From the NCBI RefSeq assembly GCF_022201045.2, contig NC_068561.1:2567001-2631000 (forward strand): a stretch of 64,000 nucleotides of DNA, in the 5' to 3' direction. Below, in pieces: positions 33,666-46,138 of this stretch; position 1 is the stretch's first letter; every line of letters starts with the position of its first letter. The position numbers were made by a program, and so were the translations under genes. The stretch is from Citrus sinensis. Taxonomy: Eukaryota; Streptophyta; Magnoliopsida; Sapindales; Rutaceae. The notes beneath the pieces were generated by a model. That model saw only the letters and a program-made list of their open reading frames with translations, was not told where the DNA came from and made no database searches.

Positions 33666-34043
33666 CTTTTTATCTTTTCAGCCGGTTAATCATCTTTTCG
33701 CGGCCGACCCCTTCAATTGTTGGAGACAAATAGGGTGGTCAAGTTCCGGAGGAGCTTGGGGGCGTTTTTTGACCCTTAATTTCGAATTTTTCTTGTATTT
33801 TGACACATTTTTAAGATTACAATTTTTTTGACCCTCGTCGTCAGCCGGTTAATCATCTTTTCGCGGCCGGCCCCTTCACTTTTGCGTGCGTTAGCGGGTT
33901 TCGACCGCCGGCGCGGGGTCTCCGGGGCACCTCGGACCCGCCGGGGAGCGGGAAAGGGCCGCGGAGGGATGAATTGTGCGGCGGCCGAGTCGGGGCAGGC
34001 GAGGGGGGCACGGGTTAAGTAGATTTGCAGTGCACATGCTGAT

Positions 34044-34163
34044 GGGTGCGACCATACCAGCACTAATGCACCGGATCCCATCAGAACTCCGCAGTTAAGC
34101 GTGCTTGGGCGAGAGCAGTACTAAGATGGGTGACCTCTTGGGAAGTCCTCGTGTTGCACCCCT
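34044..34163 (+). rRNA. 5S ribosomal RNA, copy 69
   Basis: 498-bp step with AGCGGGAAAG; gene same as copy 1; CACTTGTTGGAGACATATA follows. Confidence 0.97.
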
Positions 34164-34542
34164 CTTTTTATCTTTTCAGCCGGTTAATCATCTTTTCGCG
34201 GCCGACCCCTTCACTTGTTGGAGACATATAGGGTGGTCAAGTTCCGGAGGAGCTTGGGGGCGTTTTTTGACCCTTAATTTCGAATTTTTCTTGTATTTTG
34301 ACACATTTTTAAGATTACAATTTTTTTGACCCTCGTCGTCAGCCGGTTAATCATCTTTTCGCGGCCGGCCCCTTCACTTTTGCGTGCGTTAGCGGGTTTC
34401 GACCGCCGGCGCGGGGTCTCCGGGGCACCTCGGACCCGCCGGGGAGCGGGGAAAGGGCCGCGGAGGGATGAATTGTGCGGCGGCCGAGTCGGGGCAGGCG
34501 AGGGGGGCACGGGTTAAGTAGATTTGCAGTGCACATGCTGAT

Positions 34543-34662
34543 GGGTGCGACCATACCAGCACTAATGCACCGGATCCCATCAGAACTCCGCAGTTAAGCG
34601 TGCTTGGGCGAGAGCAGTACTAAGATGGGTGACCTCTTGGGAAGTCCTCGTGTTGCACCCCT
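34543..34662 (+). rRNA. 5S ribosomal RNA, copy 70
   Basis: 499-bp step; same as copy 1; G form. Confidence 0.97.
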
Positions 34663-35041
34663 CTTTTTATCTTTTCAGCCGGTTAATCATCTTTTCGCGG
34701 CCGACCCCTTCAATTGTTGGAGACAAATAGGGTGGTCAAGTTCCGGAGGAGCTTGGGGGCGTTTTTTGACCCTTAATTTCGAATTTTTCTTGTATTTTGA
34801 CACATTTTTAAGATTACAATTTTTTTGACCCTCGTCGTCAGCCGGTTAATCATCTTTTCGCGGCCGGCCCCTTCACTTTTGCGTGCGTTAGCGGGTTTCG
34901 ACCGCCGGCGCGGGGTCTCCGGGGCACCTCGGACCCGCCGGGGAGCGGGGAAAGGGCCGCGGAGGGATGAATTGTGCGGCGGCCGAGTCGGGGCAGGCGA
35001 GGGGGGCACGGGTTAAGTAGATTTGCAGTGCACATGCTGAT

Positions 35042-35161
35042 GGGTGCGACCATACCAGCACTAATGCACCGGATCCCATCAGAACTCCGCAGTTAAGCGT
35101 GCTTGGGCGAGAGCAGTACTAAGATGGGTGACCTCTTGGGAAGTCCTCGTGTTGCACCCCT
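35042..35161 (+). rRNA. 5S ribosomal RNA, copy 71
   Basis: 499-bp step; same as copy 1; G form. Confidence 0.97.
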
Positions 35162-35540
35162 CTTTTTATCTTTTCAGCCGGTTAATCATCTTTTCGCGGC
35201 CGACCCCTTCAATTGTTGGAGACAAATAGGGTGGTCAAGTTCCGGAGGAGCTTGGGGGCGTTTTTTGACCCTTAATTTCGAATTTTTCTTGTATTTTGAC
35301 ACATTTTTAAGATTACAATTTTTTTGACCCTCGTCGTCAGCCGGTTAATCATCTTTTCGCGGCCGGCCCCTTCACTTTTGCGTGCGTTAGCGGGTTTCGA
35401 CCGCCGGCGCGGGGTCTCCGGGGCACCTCGGACCCGCCGGGGAGCGGGGAAAGGGCCGCGGAGGGATGAATTGTGCGGCGGCCGAGTCGGGGCAGGCGAG
35501 GGGGGCACGGGTTAAGTAGATTTGCAGTGCACATGCTGAT

Positions 35541-35660
35541 GGGTGCGACCATACCAGCACTAATGCACCGGATCCCATCAGAACTCCGCAGTTAAGCGTG
35601 CTTGGGCGAGAGCAGTACTAAGATGGGTGACCTCTTGGGAAGTCCTCGTGTTGCACCCCT
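35541..35660 (+). rRNA. 5S ribosomal RNA, copy 72
   Basis: 499-bp step; same as copy 1; G form. Confidence 0.97.
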
Positions 35661-36039
35661 CTTTTTATCTTTTCAGCCGGTTAATCATCTTTTCGCGGCC
35701 GACCCCTTCAATTGTTGGAGACAAATAGGGTGGTCAAGTTCCGGAGGAGCTTGGGGGCGTTTTTTGACCCTTAATTTCGAATTTTTCTTGTATTTTGACA
35801 CATTTTTAAGATTACAATTTTTTTGACCCTCGTCGTCAGCCGGTTAATCATCTTTTCGCGGCCGGCCCCTTCACTTTTGCGTGCGTTAGCGGGTTTCGAC
35901 CGCCGGCGCGGGGTCTCCGGGGCACCTCGGACCCGCCGGGGAGCGGGGAAAGGGCCGCGGAGGGATGAATTGTGCGGCGGCCGAGTCGGGGCAGGCGAGG
36001 GGGGCACGGGTTAAGTAGATTTGCAGTGCACATGCTGAT

Positions 36040-36159
36040 GGGTGCGACCATACCAGCACTAATGCACCGGATCCCATCAGAACTCCGCAGTTAAGCGTGC
36101 TTGGGCGAGAGCAGTACTAAGATGGGTGACCTCTTGGGAAGTCCTCGTGTTGCACCCCT
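36040..36159 (+). rRNA. 5S ribosomal RNA, copy 73
   Basis: 499-bp step; same as copy 1; G form. Confidence 0.97.
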
Positions 36160-36538
36160 CTTTTTATCTTTTCAGCCGGTTAATCATCTTTTCGCGGCCG
36201 ACCCCTTCAATTGTTGGAGACAAATAGGGTGGTCAAGTTCCGGAGGAGCTTGGGGGCGTTTTTTGACCCTTAATTTCGAATTTTTCTTGTATTTTGACAC
36301 ATTTTTAAGATTACAATTTTTTTGACCCTCGTCGTCAGCCGGTTAATCATCTTTTCGCGGCCGGCCCCTTCACTTTTGCGTGCGTTAGCGGGTTTCGACC
36401 GCCGGCGCGGGGTCTCCGGGGCACCTCGGACCCGCCGGGGAGCGGGGAAAGGGCCGCGGAGGGATGAATTGTGCGGCGGCCGAGTCGGGGCAGGCGAGGG
36501 GGGCACGGGTTAAGTAGATTTGCAGTGCACATGCTGAT

Positions 36539-36658
36539 GGGTGCGACCATACCAGCACTAATGCACCGGATCCCATCAGAACTCCGCAGTTAAGCGTGCT
36601 TGGGCGAGAGCAGTACTAAGATGGGTGACCTCTTGGGAAGTCCTCGTGTTGCACCCCT
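36539..36658 (+). rRNA. 5S ribosomal RNA, copy 74
   Basis: 499-bp step; same as copy 1; G form. Confidence 0.97.
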
Positions 36659-37037
36659 CTTTTTATCTTTTCAGCCGGTTAATCATCTTTTCGCGGCCGA
36701 CCCCTTCAATTGTTGGAGACAAATAGGGTGGTCAAGTTCCGGAGGAGCTTGGGGGCGTTTTTTGACCCTTAATTTCGAATTTTTCTTGTATTTTGACACA
36801 TTTTTAAGATTACAATTTTTTTGACCCTCGTCGTCAGCCGGTTAATCATCTTTTCGCGGCCGGCCCCTTCACTTTTGCGTGCGTTAGCGGGTTTCGACCG
36901 CCGGCGCGGGGTCTCCGGGGCACCTCGGACCCGCCGGGGAGCGGGGAAAGGGCCGCGGAGGGATGAATTGTGCGGCGGCCGAGTCGGGGCAGGCGAGGGG
37001 GGCACGGGTTAAGTAGATTTGCAGTGCACATGCTGAT

Positions 37038-37157
37038 GGGTGCGACCATACCAGCACTAATGCACCGGATCCCATCAGAACTCCGCAGTTAAGCGTGCTT
37101 GGGCGAGAGCAGTACTAAGATGGGTGACCTCTTGGGAAGTCCTCGTGTTGCACCCCT
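37038..37157 (+). rRNA. 5S ribosomal RNA, copy 75
   Basis: 499-bp step; gene same as copy 1; the first motif after it is altered (CGCGCGCCGACC, as after copy 40) and joined to the short form. Confidence 0.97.
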
Positions 37158-37536
37158 CTTTTTATCTTTTCAGCCGGTTAATCATCTTTTCGCGCGCCGA
37201 CCCCTTCAATTTTGGAGACAAATAGGGTGGTCAAGTTCCGGAGGAGCTTGGGGGCGTTTTTTGACCCTTAATTTCGAATTTTTCTTGTATTTTGACACAT
37301 TTTTAAGATTACAATTTTTTTGACCCTCGTCGTCAGCCGGTTAATCATCTTTTCGCGGCCGGCCCCTTCACTTTTGCGTGCGTTAGCGGGTTTCGACCGC
37401 CGGCGCGGGGTCTCCGGGGCACCTCGGACCCGCCGGGGAGCGGGGAAAGGGCCGCGGAGGGATGAATTGTGCGGCGGCCGAGTCGGGGCAGGCGAGGGGG
37501 GCACGGGTTAAGTAGATTTGCAGTGCACATGCTGAT

Positions 37537-37656
37537 GGGTGCGACCATACCAGCACTAATGCACCGGATCCCATCAGAACTCCGCAGTTAAGCGTGCTTG
37601 GGCGAGAGCAGTACTAAGATGGGTGACCTCTTGGGAAGTCCTCGTGTTGCACCCCT
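37537..37656 (+). rRNA. 5S ribosomal RNA, copy 76
   Basis: 499-bp step; same as copy 1; T form. Confidence 0.97.
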
Positions 37657-38035
37657 CTTTTTATCTTTTCAGCCGGTTAATCATCTTTTCGCGGCCGACC
37701 CCTTCAATTTTTGGAGACAAATAGGGTGGTCAAGTTCCGGAGGAGCTTGGGGGCGTTTTTTGACCCTTAATTTCGAATTTTTCTTGTATTTTGACACATT
37801 TTTAAGATTACAATTTTTTTGACCCTCGTCGTCAGCCGGTTAATCATCTTTTCGCGGCCGGCCCCTTCACTTTTGCGTGCGTTAGCGGGTTTCGACCGCC
37901 GGCGCGGGGTCTCTTGCGGGCCTCGGACCCGCCGGGGAGCGGGGAAAGGGCCGCGGAGGGATGAATTGTGCGGCGGCCGAGTCGGGGCAGGCGAGGGGGG
38001 CACGGGTTAAGTAGATTTGCAGTGCACATGCTGAT

Positions 38036-38155
38036 GGGTGCGACCATACCAGCACTAATGCACCGGATCCCATCAGAACTCCGCAGTTAAGCGTGCTTGG
38101 GCGAGAGCAGTACTAAGATGGGTGACCTCTTGGGAAGTCCTCGTGTTGCACCCCT
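38036..38155 (+). rRNA. 5S ribosomal RNA, copy 77
   Basis: 499-bp step; the spacer before it has five substitutions within 37914-37920; gene same as copy 1; G form. Confidence 0.97.
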
Positions 38156-38534
38156 CTTTTTATCTTTTCAGCCGGTTAATCATCTTTTCGCGGCCGACCC
38201 CTTCAATTGTTGGAGACAAATAGGGTGGTCAAGTTCCGGAGGAGCTTGGGGGCGTTTTTTGACCCTTAATTTCGAATTTTTCTTGTATTTTGACACATTT
38301 TTAAGATTACAATTTTTTTGACCCTCGTCGTCAGCCGGTTAATCATCTTTTCGCGGCCGGCCCCTTCACTTTTGCGTGCGTTAGCGGGTTTCGACCGCCG
38401 GCGCGGGGTCTCCGGGGCACCTCGGACCCGCCGGGGAGCGGGGAAAGGGCCGCGGAGGGATGAATTGTGCGGCGGCCGAGTCGGGGCAGGCGAGGGGGGC
38501 ACGGGTTAAGTAGATTTGCAGTGCACATGCTGAT

Positions 38535-38654
38535 GGGTGCGACCATACCAGCACTAATGCACCGGATCCCATCAGAACTCCGCAGTTAAGCGTGCTTGGG
38601 CGAGAGCAGTACTAAGATGGGTGACCTCTTGGGAAGTCCTCGTGTTGCACCCCT
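38535..38654 (+). rRNA. 5S ribosomal RNA, copy 78
   Basis: 499-bp step; same as copy 1; G form. Confidence 0.97.
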
Positions 38655-39032
38655 CTTTTTATCTTTTCAGCCGGTTAATCATCTTTTCGCGGCCGACCCC
38701 TTCAATTGTTGGAGACAAATAGGGTGGTCAAGTTCCGGAGGAGCTTGGGGGCGTTTTTTGACCCTTAATTTCGAATTTTTCTTGTATTTTGACACATTTT
38801 TAAGATTACAATTTTTTTGACCCTCGTCGTCAGCCGGTTAATCATCTTTTCGCGGCCGGCCCCTTCACTTTTGCGTGCGTTAGCGGGTTTCGACCGCCGC
38901 GCGGGGTCTCCGGGGCACCTCGGACCCGCCGGGGAGCGGGGAAAGGGCCGCGGAGGGATGAATTGTGCGGCGGCCGAGTCGGGGCAGGCGAGGGGGGCAC
39001 GGGTTAAGTAGATTTGCAGTGCACATGCTGAT

Positions 39033-39152
39033 GGGTGCGACCATACCAGCACTAATGCACCGGATCCCATCAGAACTCCGCAGTTAAGCGTGCTTGGGCG
39101 AGAGCAGTACTAAGATGGGTGACCTCTTGGGAAGTCCTCGTGTTGCACCCCT
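39033..39152 (+). rRNA. 5S ribosomal RNA, copy 79
   Basis: 498-bp step: one base lost in CCGCCGCGCGGGG near 38898; gene same as copy 1; G form. Confidence 0.97.
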
Positions 39153-39531
39153 CTTTTTATCTTTTCAGCCGGTTAATCATCTTTTCGCGGCCGACCCCTT
39201 CAATTGTTGGAGACAAATAGGGTGGTCAAGTTCCGGAGGAGCTTGGGGGCGTTTTTTGACCCTTAATTTCGAATTTTTCTTGTATTTTGACACATTTTTA
39301 AGATTACAATTTTTTTGACCCTCGTCGTCAGCCGGTTAATCATCTTTTCGCGGCCGGCCCCTTCACTTTTGCGTGCGTTAGCGGGTTTCGACCGCCGGCG
39401 CGGGGTCTCCGGGGCACCTCGGACCCGCCGGGGAGCGGGGAAAGGGCCGCGGAGGGATGAATTGTGCGGCGGCCGAGTCGGGGCAGGCGAGGGGGGCACG
39501 GGTTAAGTAGATTTGCAGTGCACATGCTGAT

Positions 39532-39651
39532 GGGTGCGACCATACCAGCACTAATGCACCGGATCCCATCAGAACTCCGCAGTTAAGCGTGCTTGGGCGA
39601 GAGCAGTACTAAGATGGGTGACCTCTTGGGAAGTCCTCGTGTTGCACCCCT
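39532..39651 (+). rRNA. 5S ribosomal RNA, copy 80
   Basis: 499-bp step; same as copy 1; G form. Confidence 0.97.
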
Positions 39652-40030
39652 CTTTTTATCTTTTCAGCCGGTTAATCATCTTTTCGCGGCCGACCCCTTC
39701 AATTGTTGGAGACAAATAGGGTGGTCAAGTTCCGGAGGAGCTTGGGGGCGTTTTTTGACCCTTAATTTCGAATTTTTCTTGTATTTTGACACATTTTTAA
39801 GATTACAATTTTTTTGACCCTCGTCGTCAGCCGGTTAATCATCTTTTCGCGGCCGGCCCCTTCACTTTTGCGTGCGTTAGCGGGTTTCGACCGCCGGCGC
39901 GGGGTCTCCGGGGCACCTCGGACCCGCCGGGGAGCGGGGAAAGGGCCGCGGAGGGATGAATTGTGCGGCGGCCGAGTCGGGGCAGGCGAGGGGGGCACGG
40001 GTTAAGTAGATTTGCAGTGCACATGCTGAT

Positions 40031-40150
40031 GGGTGCGACCATACCAGCACTAATGCACCGGATCCCATCAGAACTCCGCAGTTAAGCGTGCTTGGGCGAG
40101 AGCAGTACTAAGATGGGTGACCTCTTGGGAAGTCCTCGTGTTGCACCCCT
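40031..40150 (+). rRNA. 5S ribosomal RNA, copy 81
   Basis: 499-bp step; same as copy 1; G form. Confidence 0.97.
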
Positions 40151-40529
40151 CTTTTTATCTTTTCAGCCGGTTAATCATCTTTTCGCGGCCGACCCCTTCA
40201 ATTGTTGGAGACAAATAGGGTGGTCAAGTTCCGGAGGAGCTTGGGGGCGTTTTTTGACCCTTAATTTCGAATTTTTCTTGTATTTTGACACATTTTTAAG
40301 ATTACAATTTTTTTGACCCTCGTCGTCAGCCGGTTAATCATCTTTTCGCGGCCGGCCCCTTCACTTTTGCGTGCGTTAGCGGGTTTCGACCGCCGGCGCG
40401 GGGTCTCCGGGGCACCTCGGACCCGCCGGGGAGCGGGGAAAGGGCCGCGGAGGGATGAATTGTGCGGCGGCCGAGTCGGGGCAGGCGAGGGGGGCACGGG
40501 TTAAGTAGATTTGCAGTGCACATGCTGAT

Positions 40530-40649
40530 GGGTGCGACCATACCAGCACTAATGCACCGGATCCCATCAGAACTCCGCAGTTAAGCGTGCTTGGGCGAGA
40601 GCAGTACTAAGATGGGTGACCTCTTGGGAAGTCCTCGTGTTGCACCCCT
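40530..40649 (+). rRNA. 5S ribosomal RNA, copy 82
   Basis: 499-bp step; same as copy 1; G form. Confidence 0.97.
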
Positions 40650-41028
40650 CTTTTTATCTTTTCAGCCGGTTAATCATCTTTTCGCGGCCGACCCCTTCAA
40701 TTGTTGGAGACAAATAGGGTGGTCAAGTTCCGGAGGAGCTTGGGGGCGTTTTTTGACCCTTAATTTCGAATTTTTCTTGTATTTTGACACATTTTTAAGA
40801 TTACAATTTTTTTGACCCTCGTCGTCAGCCGGTTAATCATCTTTTCGCGGCCGGCCCCTTCACTTTTGCGTGCGTTAGCGGGTTTCGACCGCCGGCGCGG
40901 GGTCTCCGGGGCACCTCGGACCCGCCGGGGAGCGGGGAAAGGGCCGCGGAGGGATGAATTGTGCGGCGGCCGAGTCGGGGCAGGCGAGGGGGGCACGGGT
41001 TAAGTAGATTTGCAGTGCACATGCTGAT

Positions 41029-41148
41029 GGGTGCGACCATACCAGCACTAATGCACCGGATCCCATCAGAACTCCGCAGTTAAGCGTGCTTGGGCGAGAG
41101 CAGTACTAAGATGGGTGACCTCTTGGGAAGTCCTCGTGTTGCACCCCT
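41029..41148 (+). rRNA. 5S ribosomal RNA, copy 83
   Basis: 499-bp step; same as copy 1; G form. Confidence 0.97.
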
Positions 41149-41527
41149 CTTTTTATCTTTTCAGCCGGTTAATCATCTTTTCGCGGCCGACCCCTTCAAT
41201 TGTTGGAGACAAATAGGGTGGTCAAGTTCCGGAGGAGCTTGGGGGCGTTTTTTGACCCTTAATTTCGAATTTTTCTTGTATTTTGACACATTTTTAAGAT
41301 TACAATTTTTTTGACCCTCGTCGTCAGCCGGTTAATCATCTTTTCGCGGCCGGCCCCTTCACTTTTGCGTGCGTTAGCGGGTTTCGACCGCCGGCGCGGG
41401 GTCTCCGGGGCACCTCGGACCCGCCGGGGAGCGGGGAAAGGGCCGCGGAGGGATGAATTGTGCGGCGGCCGAGTCGGGGCAGGCGAGGGGGGCACGGGTT
41501 AAGTAGATTTGCAGTGCACATGCTGAT

Positions 41528-41647
41528 GGGTGCGACCATACCAGCACTAATGCACCGGATCCCATCAGAACTCCGCAGTTAAGCGTGCTTGGGCGAGAGC
41601 AGTACTAAGATGGGTGACCTCTTGGGAAGTCCTCGTGTTGCACCCCT
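41528..41647 (+). rRNA. 5S ribosomal RNA, copy 84
   Basis: 499-bp step; same as copy 1; G form. Confidence 0.97.
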
Positions 41648-42026
41648 CTTTTTATCTTTTCAGCCGGTTAATCATCTTTTCGCGGCCGACCCCTTCAATT
41701 GTTGGAGACAAATAGGGTGGTCAAGTTCCGGAGGAGCTTGGGGGCGTTTTTTGACCCTTAATTTCGAATTTTTCTTGTATTTTGACACATTTTTAAGATT
41801 ACAATTTTTTTGACCCTCGTCGTCAGCCGGTTAATCATCTTTTCGCGGCCGGCCCCTTCACTTTTGCGTGCGTTAGCGGGTTTCGACCGCCGGCGCGGGG
41901 TCTCCGGGGCACCTCGGACCCGCCGGGGAGCGGGGAAAGGGCCGCGGAGGGATGAATTGTGCGGCGGCCGAGTCGGGGCAGGCGAGGGGGGCACGGGTTA
42001 AGTAGATTTGCAGTGCACATGCTGAT

Positions 42027-42146
42027 GGGTGCGACCATACCAGCACTAATGCACCGGATCCCATCAGAACTCCGCAGTTAAGCGTGCTTGGGCGAGAGCA
42101 GTACTAAGATGGGTGACCTCTTGGGAAGTCCTCGTGTTGCACCCCT
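42027..42146 (+). rRNA. 5S ribosomal RNA, copy 85
   Basis: 499-bp step; same as copy 1; G form. Confidence 0.97.
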
Positions 42147-42525
42147 CTTTTTATCTTTTCAGCCGGTTAATCATCTTTTCGCGGCCGACCCCTTCAATTG
42201 TTGGAGACAAATAGGGTGGTCAAGTTCCGGAGGAGCTTGGGGGCGTTTTTTGACCCTTAATTTCGAATTTTTCTTGTATTTTGACACATTTTTAAGATTA
42301 CAATTTTTTTGACCCTCGTCGTCAGCCGGTTAATCATCTTTTCGCGGCCGGCCCCTTCACTTTTGCGTGCGTTAGCGGGTTTCGACCGCCGGCGCGGGGT
42401 CTCCGGGGCACCTCGGACCCGCCGGGGAGCGGGGAAAGGGCCGCGGAGGGATGAATTGTGCGGCGGCCGAGTCGGGGCAGGCGAGGGGGGCACGGGTTAA
42501 GTAGATTTGCAGTGCACATGCTGAT

Positions 42526-42645
42526 GGGTGCGACCATACCAGCACTAATGCACCGGATCCCATCAGAACTCCGCAGTTAAGCGTGCTTGGGCGAGAGCAG
42601 TACTAAGATGGGTGACCTCTTGGGAAGTCCTCGTGTTGCACCCCT
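42526..42645 (+). rRNA. 5S ribosomal RNA, copy 86
   Basis: 499-bp step; same as copy 1; G form. Confidence 0.97.
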
Positions 42646-43024
42646 CTTTTTATCTTTTCAGCCGGTTAATCATCTTTTCGCGGCCGACCCCTTCAATTGT
42701 TGGAGACAAATAGGGTGGTCAAGTTCCGGAGGAGCTTGGGGGCGTTTTTTGACCCTTAATTTCGAATTTTTCTTGTATTTTGACACATTTTTAAGATTAC
42801 AATTTTTTTGACCCTCGTCGTCAGCCGGTTAATCATCTTTTCGCGGCCGGCCCCTTCACTTTTGCGTGCGTTAGCGGGTTTCGACCGCCGGCGCGGGGTC
42901 TCCGGGGCACCTCGGACCCGCCGGGGAGCGGGGAAAGGGCCGCGGAGGGATGAATTGTGCGGCGGCCGAGTCGGGGCAGGCGAGGGGGGCACGGGTTAAG
43001 TAGATTTGCAGTGCACATGCTGAT

Positions 43025-43144
43025 GGGTGCGACCATACCAGCACTAATGCACCGGATCCCATCAGAACTCCGCAGTTAAGCGTGCTTGGGCGAGAGCAGT
43101 ACTAAGATGGGTGACCTCTTGGGAAGTCCTCGTGTTGCACCCCT
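43025..43144 (+). rRNA. 5S ribosomal RNA, copy 87
   Basis: 499-bp step; same as copy 1; G form. Confidence 0.97.
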
Positions 43145-43523
43145 CTTTTTATCTTTTCAGCCGGTTAATCATCTTTTCGCGGCCGACCCCTTCAATTGTT
43201 GGAGACAAATAGGGTGGTCAAGTTCCGGAGGAGCTTGGGGGCGTTTTTTGACCCTTAATTTCGAATTTTTCTTGTATTTTGACACATTTTTAAGATTACA
43301 ATTTTTTTGACCCTCGTCGTCAGCCGGTTAATCATCTTTTCGCGGCCGGCCCCTTCACTTTTGCGTGCGTTAGCGGGTTTCGACCGCCGGCGCGGGGTCT
43401 CCGGGGCACCTCGGACCCGCCGGGGAGCGGGGAAAGGGCCGCGGAGGGATGAATTGTGCGGCGGCCGAGTCGGGGCAGGCGAGGGGGGCACGGGTTAAGT
43501 AGATTTGCAGTGCACATGCTGAT

Positions 43524-43643
43524 GGGTGCGACCATACCAGCACTAATGCACCGGATCCCATCAGAACTCCGCAGTTAAGCGTGCTTGGGCGAGAGCAGTA
43601 CTAAGATGGGTGACCTCTTGGGAAGTCCTCGTGTTGCACCCCT
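43524..43643 (+). rRNA. 5S ribosomal RNA, copy 88
   Basis: 499-bp step; same as copy 1; G form. Confidence 0.97.
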
Positions 43644-44022
43644 CTTTTTATCTTTTCAGCCGGTTAATCATCTTTTCGCGGCCGACCCCTTCAATTGTTG
43701 GAGACAAATAGGGTGGTCAAGTTCCGGAGGAGCTTGGGGGCGTTTTTTGACCCTTAATTTCGAATTTTTCTTGTATTTTGACACATTTTTAAGATTACAA
43801 TTTTTTTGACCCTCGTCGTCAGCCGGTTAATCATCTTTTCGCGGCCGGCCCCTTCACTTTTGCGTGCGTTAGCGGGTTTCGACCGCCGGCGCGGGGTCTC
43901 CGGGGCACCTCGGACCCGCCGGGGAGCGGGGAAAGGGCCGCGGAGGGATGAATTGTGCGGCGGCCGAGTCGGGGCAGGCGAGGGGGGCACGGGTTAAGTA
44001 GATTTGCAGTGCACATGCTGAT

Positions 44023-44142
44023 GGGTGCGACCATACCAGCACTAATGCACCGGATCCCATCAGAACTCCGCAGTTAAGCGTGCTTGGGCGAGAGCAGTAC
44101 TAAGATGGGTGACCTCTTGGGAAGTCCTCGTGTTGCACCCCT
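44023..44142 (+). rRNA. 5S ribosomal RNA, copy 89
   Basis: 499-bp step; same as copy 1; G form. Confidence 0.97.
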
Positions 44143-44521
44143 CTTTTTATCTTTTCAGCCGGTTAATCATCTTTTCGCGGCCGACCCCTTCAATTGTTGG
44201 AGACAAATAGGGTGGTCAAGTTCCGGAGGAGCTTGGGGGCGTTTTTTGACCCTTAATTTCGAATTTTTCTTGTATTTTGACACATTTTTAAGATTACAAT
44301 TTTTTTGACCCTCGTCGTCAGCCGGTTAATCATCTTTTCGCGGCCGGCCCCTTCACTTTTGCGTGCGTTAGCGGGTTTCGACCGCCGGCGCGGGGTCTCC
44401 GGGGCACCTCGGACCCGCCGGGGAGCGGGGAAAGGGCCGCGGAGGGATGAATTGTGCGGCGGCCGAGTCGGGGCAGGCGAGGGGGGCACGGGTTAAGTAG
44501 ATTTGCAGTGCACATGCTGAT

Positions 44522-44641
44522 GGGTGCGACCATACCAGCACTAATGCACCGGATCCCATCAGAACTCCGCAGTTAAGCGTGCTTGGGCGAGAGCAGTACT
44601 AAGATGGGTGACCTCTTGGGAAGTCCTCGTGTTGCACCCCT
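44522..44641 (+). rRNA. 5S ribosomal RNA, copy 90
   Basis: 499-bp step; same as copy 1; G form. Confidence 0.97.
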
Positions 44642-45020
44642 CTTTTTATCTTTTCAGCCGGTTAATCATCTTTTCGCGGCCGACCCCTTCAATTGTTGGA
44701 GACAAATAGGGTGGTCAAGTTCCGGAGGAGCTTGGGGGCGTTTTTTGACCCTTAATTTCGAATTTTTCTTGTATTTTGACACATTTTTAAGATTACAATT
44801 TTTTTGACCCTCGTCGTCAGCCGGTTAATCATCTTTTCGCGGCCGGCCCCTTCACTTTTGCGTGCGTTAGCGGGTTTCGACCGCCGGCGCGGGGTCTCCG
44901 GGGCACCTCGGACCCGCCGGGGAGCGGGGAAAGGGCCGCGGAGGGATGAATTGTGCGGCGGCCGAGTCGGGGCAGGCGAGGGGGGCACGGGTTAAGTAGA
45001 TTTGCAGTGCACATGCTGAT

Positions 45021-45140
45021 GGGTGCGACCATACCAGCACTAATGCACCGGATCCCATCAGAACTCCGCAGTTAAGCGTGCTTGGGCGAGAGCAGTACTA
45101 AGATGGGTGACCTCTTGGGAAGTCCTCGTGTTGCACCCCT
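45021..45140 (+). rRNA. 5S ribosomal RNA, copy 91
   Basis: 499-bp step; same as copy 1; G form. Last of the second uniform block. Confidence 0.97.
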
Positions 45141-45519
45141 CTTTTTATCTTTTCAGCCGGTTAATCATCTTTTCGCGGCCGACCCCTTCAATTGTTGGAG
45201 ACAAATAGGGTGGTCAAGTTCCGGAGGAGCTTGGGGGCGTTTTTTGACCCTTAATTTCGAATTTTTCTTGTATTTTGACACATTTTTAAGATTACAATTT
45301 TTTTGACCCTCGTCGTCAGCCGGTTAATCATCTTTTCGCGGCCGGCCCCTTCACTTTTGCGTGCGTTAGCGGGTTTCGACCGCCGGCGCGGGGTCTCCGG
45401 GGCACCTCGGACCCGCCGGGGAGCGGGGAAAGGGCCGCGGAGGGATGAATTGTGCGGCGGCCGAGTCGGGGCAGGCGAGGGGGGCACGGGTTAAGTAGAT
45501 TTGCAGTGCACATGCTGAT

Positions 45520-45639
45520 GGGTGCGACCATACCAGCACTAATGCACCGGATCCCATCAGAACTCCGCAGTTAAGCGTGCTTGGGCGAGAGCAGTACTAA
45601 GATGGGTGACCTCTTGGGAAGTCCTCGTGTTGCACCCCT
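45520..45639 (+). rRNA. 5S ribosomal RNA, copy 92
   Basis: 499-bp step; gene same as copy 1; a patch follows at 45689-45707 (CACTTGTTCGTGACAAATCG). Confidence 0.97.
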
Positions 45640-46018
45640 CTTTTTATCTTTTCAGCCGGTTAATCATCTTTTCGCGGCCGACCCCTTCACTTGTTCGTGA
45701 CAAATCGGGTGGTCAAGTTCCGGAGGAGCTTGGGGGCGTTTTTTGACCCTTAATTTCGAATTTTTCTTGTATTTTGACACATTTTTAAGATTACAATTTT
45801 TTTGACCCTCGTCGTCAGCCGGTTAATCATCTTTTCGCGGCCGGCCCCTTCACTTTTGCGTGCGTTAGCGGGTTTCGACCGCCGGCGCGGGGTCTCCGGG
45901 GCACCTCGGACCCGCCGGGGAGCGGGGAAAGGGCCGCGGAGGGATGAATTGTGCGGCGGCCGAGTCGGGGCAGGCGAGGGGGGCACGGGTTAAGTAGATT
46001 TGCAGTGCACATGCTGAT

Positions 46019-46138
46019 GGGTGCGACCATACCAGCACTAATGCACCGGATCCCATCAGAACTCCGCAGTTAAGCGTGCTTGGGCGAGAGCAGTACTAAG
46101 ATGGGTGACCTCTTGGGAAGTCCTCGTGTTGCACCCCT
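46019..46138 (+). rRNA. 5S ribosomal RNA, copy 93
   Basis: 499-bp step; same as copy 1; G form. Confidence 0.97.

Larger units (their letters stand above)
31551..45680 (+). repeat. Second uniform block, copies 65-91
   Basis: Nearly all units match the unit of the first block, including the G form. Exceptions lie around copies 66, 67, 69, 75-77 and 79. From copy 79 to copy 91 no difference was noticed. Confidence 0.75.
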
